Source: Sphingomonadaceae bacterium | GTDB taxonomy: Bacteria; Pseudomonadota; Alphaproteobacteria; Sphingomonadales; Sphingomonadaceae | Length of the DNA stretch: 39,144 bases | Direction of reading: 5' to 3' | Assembly (NCBI GenBank): GCA_016000085.1 | Contig: JAECRT010000006.1 | Coordinates: 63,889 to 103,032 of the forward strand | In this document: positions 33,697-39,144 of the stretch, piece after piece | Layout of the letters: every line of letters starts with the position of its first letter | Position numbering within the stretch: position 1 is the stretch's first letter | The notes under the pieces: model-generated | Told to the model about the DNA's origin: nothing | What the model saw: only the letters and a program-made list of their open reading frames with translations | Databases searched by the model: none | Position numbers and translations under genes: made by a program

Positions 33697-35298
33697 GTGC
33701 AGGCCAAATCCTCAATTACCCTGGCGGACCAGGGCATTTCCACCAATGCCACCCAATTCTGGAATATGGGCGCCGCGCCGCTGGTCGAGGCGGCCATCCG
33801 CAACGGTGAGGGCATTTTGTCTAAGGACGGCCCGCTGGTCGTCAAGACCGGCAAGCATACCGGCCGTTCGGCGAGCGACAAGTTCATCGTCCGCGACGCC
33901 GAAACCGAATCCACCGTGTGGTGGGGCAAAACCAACGTCGCCATGACGCCGGCGCATTTCGCCGCGCTCAAGGAAGATTTCTTCAAGGCGCTGGGCCAGA
34001 AGGACACGCTCTATGTCGCCGACCTGTTCGGCGGATCGCAGCCTGAACATCGCGTCAATGTGCGCGTCATCAACGAGCGGGCCTGGCACAACCTGTTCAT
34101 CCGCACGCTGCTGGTGCGTCCCACGGCGGAAGAACTGACGGGCTTCGCGCCCGAATATACGATCATCGACCTGCCCACGTTCAAGGCCGACCCGGCACGC
34201 CATGGTTGCCGCAGCGAAACCGTAATCGCGGTCAATTTCACCGAGAAGCTGATCCTGATCGGCGGCACATCCTATGCCGGCGAAATGAAGAAGTCGGTGT
34301 TCGGCATCCTCAACTATCTGCTGCCCACCCATGGCGTAATGCCGATGCACTGTTCGGCCAATATCGGCCCGAACGGCGACACCGCCGTCTTCTTCGGCCT
34401 CTCGGGCACCGGCAAGACGACCCTGTCGGCCGACGCCAGCCGCACGCTGATCGGTGATGACGAACATGGCTGGTCGGATACCGCCGTCTTCAATTTCGAA
34501 GGTGGCTGCTATGCCAAGATGATCAACCTGTCGGCCGAAGCCGAGCCGGAGATTTTCGCCACCACCAAGCGTTTCGGCACGGTGCTGGAAAATGTCGTGA
34601 TCGACGAGGAAACCCGCACGATCGACCTGGACGACAACAGCCTGGCGGAAAACAGCCGCGGTTCCTACCCGATCGATTTCATTCCGAACACGTCGGAAAA
34701 GAATCTGGGTCCGGTCCCGAAGAACATCATCTTCCTGACCGCCGATGCCTATGGCGTGCTGCCGCCGATCGCGCGGCTGACCCCGGAACAGGCGATGTAT
34801 CACTTCCTGTCGGGCTATACCGCGCGCGTGGCGGGCACCGAAATCGGCGTGACCGAACCGACCGCCACCTTCTCGACCTGCTTCGGTGCGCCGTTCATGC
34901 CGCGTCACCCGTCGGTCTATGGCAACCTGCTCAAGGAGCGGATCAACAAGGGCGGCGTGACCTGCTGGCTGGTTAACACCGGCTGGGCGGGCGGCAAGGC
35001 GACGATGCCGGGCATCAAGCGCATGCCGATCAAGGTGACGCGGGCGCTGCTCAACGCCGCGCTCGACGGCAGCCTGAACAACGCCACGTTCCGCACCGAT
35101 CCCAATTTCGGGTTCGAAGTGCCGGTGGCGGTGGCGGGCGTCGAGGACAAGATCCTCGATCCGCGCGCGATGTGGACGGATGCGAACGCCTATGACGAAA
35201 CGGCGGCCCATCTGGTCAAGCAGTTCGTCGACAATTTCGCCGAGTTCGAGGCGCATGTCGATGACGGTGTGCGCAGCGCGGCGCTGACCGCCGCCTGA
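33697..35298 (+). CDS. pckA: phosphoenolpyruvate carboxykinase (ATP)
   Basis: 533 aa from GTG 33697 with AGGAG nine nt upstream; ATG 33658 has no RBS and adds 13 residues. Catalyses oxaloacetate + ATP to PEP + CO2 + ADP, the entry to gluconeogenesis. P-loop [19 protein letters not shown] at ~234-241; the kinase-like metal site [35 protein letters not shown]; and [23 protein letters not shown] type, not GTP type, by the P-loop and length. Next to chvIG and the PTS genes, suggesting coordinated carbon control. Followed by a strong terminator. Confidence 0.97.
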   Translation: MQAKSSITLADQGISTNATQFWNMGAAPLVEAAIRNGEGILSKDGPLVVKTGKHTGRSASDKFIVRDAETESTVWWGKTNVAMTPAHFAALKEDFFKALGQKDTLYVADLFGGSQPEHRVNVRVINERAWHNLFIRTLLVRPTAEELTGFAPEYTIIDLPTFKADPARHGCRSETVIAVNFTEKLILIGGTSYAGEMKKSVFGILNYLLPTHGVMPMHCSANIGPNGDTAVFFGLSGTGKTTLSADASRTLIGDDEHGWSDTAVFNFEGGCYAKMINLSAEAEPEIFATTKRFGTVLENVVIDEETRTIDLDDNSLAENSRGSYPIDFIPNTSEKNLGPVPKNIIFLTADAYGVLPPIARLTPEQAMYHFLSGYTARVAGTEIGVTEPTATFSTCFGAPFMPRHPSVYGNLLKERINKGGVTCWLVNTGWAGGKATMPGIKRMPIKVTRALLNAALDGSLNNATFRTDPNFGFEVPVAVAGVEDKILDPRAMWTDANAYDETAAHLVKQFVDNFAEFEAHVDDGVRSAALTAA

Positions 35299-35310
35299 CG
35301 CGACACGGAT

Positions 35311-35365
35311 CGCAAAAGCAAAAGAGCCGGAAAGGATGGCCTTTCCGGCTCTTTTGCTTTTTGCG
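35311..35365 (+). terminator. strong terminator after pckA
   Basis: A 19-bp perfect stem, AGCAAAAGAGCCGGAAAGG paired with CCTTTCCGGCTCTTTTGCT, loop ATGG, extended at its base and followed by TTTTTGCG; 13 nt after the pckA stop. It is one of the best terminators in the window. Confidence 0.9.
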
Positions 35366-35415
35366 ACCGCGTAACAATGCTATTCTGACCACCATTTTGA
35401 TATGGGAGTCATTTC

Positions 35416-35733
35416 ATGGGCATGTTCGACGATCTGATGGGCAATATGGGTGGTCTGGAAGCGATTGCGGCCAAGATCGGCCTGTCGCCTGAACAGATGC
35501 AGGGGCTGATGACCGAAATCAGCGCCAGGATCGGGTCGGGTGACACGAGCGTGTCGGCGCTGGCTGAAACCGCCGCTGAACATGGCGTGTCGGCGGACAA
35601 GCTTCAGGAATTGATGAGCCAGTTCGGCGGGCCGGAAGCGATCATGGGCAAGTTGGGCGGCATGTTCGACCGCGACGGCGACGGCAGCCCGTTGAACGAT
35701 CTGAGCGGCTTGGCCAAGGGGTTGTTCGGCTGA
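35416..35733 (+). CDS. small protein with DGDG motif, YidB/DUF937-like, function unknown
   Basis: 105 aa. Starts MGMFDDLMGNMGGLEAIAAK and is mostly helical (LSPEQMQGLMTEISARIG; LAETAAEHGVSADKLQELMS), with a C-terminal DRDGDGSPLNDLSGLAKGLFG. The short acidic DRDGDGSPLND could bind a divalent ion but is too brief to call an EF-hand. The general look is of the YidB/DUF937 class of small soluble proteins; I am not sure. No signal peptide. ATG 35416, weak RBS; monocistronic. Confidence 0.72.
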   Translation: MGMFDDLMGNMGGLEAIAAKIGLSPEQMQGLMTEISARIGSGDTSVSALAETAAEHGVSADKLQELMSQFGGPEAIMGKLGGMFDRDGDGSPLNDLSGLAKGLFG

Positions 35734-35853
35734 AAAACTGGCGGGGCGCCCCGCAACCGGCGCCCCCTCCCAATGCCCTGCCTTTGCCGCCCCCAAGTTT
35801 TTTTGGCCTTGCCTTCGCGCGGTGGAGAGGCCATTCGCACAATCCTTATTTGT

Positions 35854-35868
35854 TGCGAACGATACGCA
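35854..35868. promoter_or_regulatory. candidate Fur-type operator upstream of fpr
   Basis: TGCGAACGATACGCA, extended to a longer palindrome TTGTTGCG-N7-CGCAACAA at 35850-35872, 50 nt before the fpr TTG. It matches TGCGAAT-N-ATTCGCA in all but two defined positions. A similar 15-mer lies before sodB. An 11-bp direct repeat GGCGCCCGACC follows. Confidence 0.45.
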
Positions 35869-35917
35869 ACAAGTGGCGCCCGACCAAGGGCGCCCGACCT
35901 AGTGCAAGGAAAAGGTC

Positions 35918-36736
35918 TTGACCGACGTGACGATCGAAAAGGCGGTTTTGGAACCCACTGGCGCGCTCAGCGTGGAAACGGTGTTGTCGGTACGGCACTG
36001 GAACGAACATCTGTTCAGCTTCCGCATTTCCCGGCCCGCCAGTTTCCGGTTCCGGTCGGGCGAGTTCGTGATGATTGGCCTCAAGGGCGATAATGGCAAG
36101 CCGCTGCTGCGCGCCTATTCGATCGCCAGCCCATCGTGGGACGAGGAAATCGAGTTTCTGTCCATCAAGGTGCAGGACGGCCCGCTGACCAGCAAGCTCC
36201 AGCTGATTGAGCCGGGCGACCAGATCTACCTCGGTCGCAAGCCGACCGGCACGCTGGTGACCGATGCGCTGTTGCCGGGCAAGCGGCTGTTCATGCTGTC
36301 GACCGGCACCGGCCTCGCGCCCTTCCTCAGCCTGTCGCGCGATCCCGACGTCTATGAATTTTACGAGCAGGTCGCCGCCATCCATTCGGTGCGCAGGGTC
36401 AGCGATCTGGCCTTCCGCGACGAGATGGAAGGCAAATGGTCGGAAGACCCGCTGGTGTCCGAACAGGCGCCCGGCCAATTCCATTATGTGCCGACTGTGA
36501 CGCGCGAACCGTTTGACGGCAATAGTGTCCGCATCGACGCGCTGGTCGAAAGCGGCGCGCTGTTCGAAGGTATCCCCGGCGCGGCGAAGTTCGACCCGGA
36601 AACCGACCGGATCATGATGTGCGGCAGCATGGAGATGATCAAGCAGTTCGCCGCCTATTTCGAGGAGCAGGGCTTTACCGAAGGCTCCAACGCTGCGCCG
36701 GGCCAGTTCGTGATCGAACGCGCTTTCGTCGGCTGA
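35918..36736 (+). CDS. fpr: ferredoxin-NADP+ reductase
   Basis: 272 aa from TTG 35918, with AAGGAAAAGG upstream. FAD-binding barrel with LLRAYSIASPSWDEEIEFLS, typical of bacterial FPR (RAYSxAS), then the NADP domain LFMLSTGTGLAPFLSLSRDP and RIMMCGSMEMIKQFAAYFEE, ending in Phe-Val-Gly, so the C-terminal extension is short. It moves electrons between NADPH and ferredoxin or flavodoxin, in oxidative-stress defence and Fe-S assembly. The operator-like palindrome just upstream suggests iron or redox control. Confidence 0.93.
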   Translation: MTDVTIEKAVLEPTGALSVETVLSVRHWNEHLFSFRISRPASFRFRSGEFVMIGLKGDNGKPLLRAYSIASPSWDEEIEFLSIKVQDGPLTSKLQLIEPGDQIYLGRKPTGTLVTDALLPGKRLFMLSTGTGLAPFLSLSRDPDVYEFYEQVAAIHSVRRVSDLAFRDEMEGKWSEDPLVSEQAPGQFHYVPTVTREPFDGNSVRIDALVESGALFEGIPGAAKFDPETDRIMMCGSMEMIKQFAAYFEEQGFTEGSNAAPGQFVIERAFVG

Positions 36737-36757
36737 ACGATCCGCCAAACACGATGC

Positions 36758-36793
36758 AAAAGGGCCGGGGAGCGATCCTCCGGCCCTTTTTCT
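36758..36793. terminator. bidirectional terminator between fpr and the DUF885 gene
   Basis: Stem AAAAGGGCCGG (36758-36768) with CCGGCCCTTTT (36780-36790), followed by TTCTTT; it lies between convergent genes and has T-runs on both strands. Confidence 0.85.
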
Positions 36794-36794
36794 T

Positions 36795-38621
36795 TCAGCC
36801 CCGCCGCTCCGCGACCCAGGCGTCGACATTCTTCGCCAGCACGGTCATCGGCACGCCGCCGCTCTTGACGACGGCGTCGTTGAACAGGCGGAAGTCGAAC
36901 CGGTCGCCCAGCGCTTTCTGCGCCGCACCGCGCAGGCGGACGATCTCGCCATGGCCGACCTTGTAGCCACAAGCTTGCCCCGGCCAGGCGCAATAGCGAT
37001 CGACCTCGCCCTGTACATCCTCGACGGTGGAGCCGTTGGTGGTGGCGAACCAGTGGATCGCTTTTTCGCGGGGCCAGCGCTTGGCGTGCAGCCCGGTATC
37101 CACCACCAGCCGGCAGCAGCGATAGGCGATCGACTGGAGATAACCCAGTCGCCCGGCGACATCGCCGTCATAGACGCCCAATTCGTCGCCCAGCTGTTCG
37201 GCATAAAGCGCCCAGCCTTCGCTATAGGCGTTGAAGGCGAGCAGCGAGCGGATCAGCGGCAGCTTGTAGCTATATTCGCCCTGCCAGATATGGCCCGGAA
37301 TCCCTTCATGATAGCAGAGCGTGGGCAGCGCATAGCGGGGCCAGATGCTCGTATCGCGCAGGTTGATATAATAGTTGCCCGGCACGCTGCCGTCGATCGA
37401 TCCCGCGCCTGCATAGGCGCCCGGCGCGCCGGCTTCGATCTCCACCGGCACGCGCTTGACGATCAGCTTGGCGGGAACCAGCGTCGCGAAGGCGCGGGGC
37501 AGGCGGGTGCGGATGTCGGCCAGCCGCCCGTCAATATAGGACAGGATCTGCTGACGACCATTATCGTCATTGGGGAAGAGATAGCGCGGGTCTTTCCCCA
37601 TCGCGGTCATCCGCTCGCCAACGGTGCCCTTGGTCAGCCCAAGGCTTTTGAGTAGCCGGTCCATTTCCGATTGGAGCGCGGCCAGTTGCGCCAGCCCCAG
37701 CTTGTGCACTTCGTCCGGGGACATGCGCGTCGTGGTTCCGGCCTGGAGCGCCCAGTCATAATAAGCCTCGCCATCGGGTAGCTTCCATACGCCCGCGTCC
37801 ATCGTGGCGGTGGCGCGCTGGCGGCGTAGTTCGCTGGCTTGGGCGGTGAGGGCGGGGGCGACCTTGTCCCTGACGATCGCCTGCGCCTTGGCGGCATAGT
37901 CGCCGGGCATGTCCTTCGTCCGGCGGGCGATCGAGGCGACCGGCACCCACTGGTCGAGGGGCTGGGCCAGCACCGCATCCATCTGGCGCAGGGTCTTGTC
38001 GAGCAGGAAGGCGGGGGCGACGACGCCGATGCCTGCATCATGTTTCAGCCGATCCGTTTCGCCCGCCAGATTGGCGGCATAGGCGGAGAGGCGCGCGATA
38101 TAGGCGTCGGCGTCGGCGCTGTCCTTGATGCCATGGTTGCTGTCGAGGAAGTCGGGGGTTTCCACGAAGCTGCCGGTGTTCTGGGCGACGGCATAGGGGG
38201 AATTGCGGTAGGACCAGTTGCTGTTCATCATCGCCATGTCGCCAAAGGGAAAGGCGAAGCCCTTGGCGGCGAGTTCGTGGGCGGCCAGCACCACTTCGAC
38301 ATTGGTGCGGGTGGCGGGGGACAGGGGGGCTAGGGCGATGGCGCGCAGCTTGCCCAGACGGTCGGTCACATGGGCGGCGATCTGAGCCTGGCCCGCGGGG
38401 GACTTGTTGCCGAGGCGGCTTTTGAGCGCGGCGCGGGGTCCGGTGTCGATGCCAAGGCCGCTGGCGCTTTCGGGCGCGTCGGCCAGCATCGCTTCGGCCA
38501 TGTCGGCCAGCGTCGCTTCGGCGCGGGCGTCGGCTGTATCCGTTGCGGCGCGGGCGGGCAGGGCGGCCAGCGTCAGGGCGGAGGAGCCAGCGACCAGCAG
38601 ATCGCGGCGGGTGATGCTCAT
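36795..38621 (-). CDS. Tat-exported DUF885 family protein, putative metallopeptidase
   Basis: 608 aa. The N-terminus MSITRRDLLVAGSSALTLAA has a twin-arginine signal (TRRDLL) with cleavage likely after ARA. The C-terminal half carries LCYHEGIPGHIWQGEYSY, an HExxxGH zinc-type motif, and NAYSEGWALYAEQLGDELG with a probable third ligand Glu, the standard DUF885 pair. The family is thought to be gluzincin-like carboxypeptidases; substrate unknown. Several Cys residues appear near YRCCRLVVDTG and YCAWPGQACGYKVG. It has its own promoter; the divergent side holds only a short gap and the truncated edge gene. Confidence 0.9.
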   Translation of the reverse strand: MSITRRDLLVAGSSALTLAALPARAATDTADARAEATLADMAEAMLADAPESASGLGIDTGPRAALKSRLGNKSPAGQAQIAAHVTDRLGKLRAIALAPLSPATRTNVEVVLAAHELAAKGFAFPFGDMAMMNSNWSYRNSPYAVAQNTGSFVETPDFLDSNHGIKDSADADAYIARLSAYAANLAGETDRLKHDAGIGVVAPAFLLDKTLRQMDAVLAQPLDQWVPVASIARRTKDMPGDYAAKAQAIVRDKVAPALTAQASELRRQRATATMDAGVWKLPDGEAYYDWALQAGTTTRMSPDEVHKLGLAQLAALQSEMDRLLKSLGLTKGTVGERMTAMGKDPRYLFPNDDNGRQQILSYIDGRLADIRTRLPRAFATLVPAKLIVKRVPVEIEAGAPGAYAGAGSIDGSVPGNYYINLRDTSIWPRYALPTLCYHEGIPGHIWQGEYSYKLPLIRSLLAFNAYSEGWALYAEQLGDELGVYDGDVAGRLGYLQSIAYRCCRLVVDTGLHAKRWPREKAIHWFATTNGSTVEDVQGEVDRYCAWPGQACGYKVGHGEIVRLRGAAQKALGDRFDFRLFNDAVVKSGGVPMTVLAKNVDAWVAERRG

Positions 38622-38710
38622 GCGGGACGTCTCCGGGGGAAGGGGCTGGTGGCCCTTAACTTCGCATATTTCCCGGTAAATGCGACAGAATATTTCCTAC
38701 TTTTGACAGA

Positions 38711-39144
38711 TCATAACAGGCGGGCGCGGGGATGAACGCGGTGCGGCGGAGCGTGCGGCGGCGCGTCGGCGGGCGTGGGCGGCGCGGCGAGGAGCGGATC
38801 GACGGGCCAGGCGGGGTCGGGGAAGCCGGACCTGTCGCCTTCGCACGCGCGTTGCTCCGCCCGTTCGCGCGCGGCGATGCGGGCATGGTGGGGCATCGCG
38901 GCGCGCAGCCCGTGCGTGTCGCCCGCCAGCGCCCGGAGCGCGGCGAACATCACCCGCCGGTCGGGCGCGATGCGATAGCCATGGAGGCGGCCGGCCCGAT
39001 ACAGCGCCTGCTTGCGGTCGCCGTTGATGAGCGCGACGGCGCGGGCGCGCTGTTCATCCAGCCCCATGTCCATCGCCCAGTCCCACGCGGCGGCAAAGCT
39101 GTCCGCGCCGGGCCGCTGCCGCAACTGATAGGCCGACCGCGCCG
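38711..39144 (-). CDS. HTH-like hypothetical protein, 5' truncated by the window edge
   Basis: The reading frame is open to the right edge, so the N-terminus is outside the window. The visible part reads ARSAYQLRQRPGADSFAAAW then DWAMDMGLDEQRARAVALI, which resembles the second helix-turn-helix and following helices of sphingomonad proteins with 'AARSAYQLR.RPGA.SFAAAW' sequences, where an HTH element precedes. The end is Pro/Ala/His rich (PPTPADAPPHAPPHRVHPRA). An internal TTG at 39124 should not be taken as the start because coding continues upstream. Possibly a DNA-binding or phage-terminase-small-subunit-related protein; uncertain. Confidence 0.6.
   Translation of the reverse strand, partial: ARSAYQLRQRPGADSFAAAWDWAMDMGLDEQRARAVALINGDRKQALYRAGRLHGYRIAPDRRVMFAALRALAGDTHGLRAAMPHHARIAARERAEQRACEGDRSGFPDPAWPVDPLLAAPPTPADAPPHAPPHRVHPRARLL

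Noticed and set aside
33712-35256. A ~514-codon minus-strand frame across pckA
   Set aside because: Composition (Arg/His/Gly rich) is that of an antisense shadow; the plus-strand pckA explains the region fully.
1-39144. CRISPR array, prophage, transposon or toxin-antitoxin island
   Set aside because: No regular spacer repeats, integrase, transposase or toxin-like gene pair is visible; apart from the left edge, composition looks even by eye and the gene content is core chromosomal.

Overview
The window is a gene-dense, GC-rich stretch (roughly 65% by eye) of an alphaproteobacterial chromosome, most likely a sphingomonad (Sphingobium/Sphingomonas group). I base this on the gene families and their order, not on a search: a short HPr kinase beside RapZ, an EIIA-Man-type protein, HPr and a ChvG/ChvI-type two-component system; an ATP-type PEP carboxykinase divergent from that system; the ffh-rpsP-rimM-trmD-rplS block; frequent TTG/GTG starts; and a palindromic element read as the 'LSLSKG...RQAQPERR' type string I associate with sphingomonad genomes. 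There are no transposases, integrases, CRISPR arrays, tRNAs or rRNA operons. The one RNA gene I can support is rnpB (RNase P RNA).

Layout. 1-3.1 kb: an AT-rich left edge, then a minus-strand operon lemA - TPM protein - second TPM membrane protein - NUDIX hydrolase, with a 90-nt REP-like cruciform inside the start of the first TPM gene. 3.1-4.1 kb: mscL and a small coiled lipoprotein. 4.1-9.5 kb: a plus-strand chemotaxis operon cheA-cheW-cheY-cheB-cheR; its CheA has a second CheW-like domain and a degenerate receiver at the C-terminus. 9.6-13.6 kb: an AmpD-like amidase, rnpB, a Cys-rich J-domain protein, a thioredoxin-like [2Fe-2S] protein, and a small membrane-anchored protein overlapping a chemoreceptor that has only membrane helices as its input domain. 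13.7-19.6 kb (minus): sodB, ispZ/yciB, ftsY, mtaB, dapF and an APC amino-acid transporter. 20-25.5 kb (plus): ffh, rpsP, rimM, a secreted beta-lactamase-fold hydrolase, a small membrane protein, trmD and rplS. 25.7-29 kb: an MHS-type transporter and a SpoU methyltransferase (minus), then an AI-2E-family membrane protein (plus). 29-33.4 kb (minus): chvI-chvG-hprK-rapZ-EIIA-HPr. 33.7-39.1 kb: pckA, a small DGDG-containing protein and ferredoxin-NADP reductase (plus), then a Tat-exported DUF885 protein and a truncated HTH-like gene (minus).

How it works together. Three modules stand out. One is a near-complete chemotaxis core without flagellar genes, with a likely receptor 2.6 kb downstream. The second is the SRP/translation module: ffh and its receptor ftsY lie within 5 kb, with ribosomal protein and rRNA/tRNA-maturation genes. 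The third is a nutrient-control module in which HprK phosphorylates HPr, EIIA and RapZ are co-encoded, and ChvGI sits next to the gluconeogenic gene pckA. Enzyme I and any sugar permease are absent from the window, so this looks regulatory rather than transport-related. The two redox genes sodB and fpr each have upstream a 15-bp TGCG-N7-CGCA palindrome resembling an alphaproteobacterial Fur-type box.

I do not see a clearly new defence or mobile system. The observations most worth following are the CheA tail, the small protein/receptor pair, the REP inside a signal-peptide region, the possible Trp-rich leader ORF before ffh, and the shared palindrome before sodB and fpr. Most of the genes are conserved core functions.
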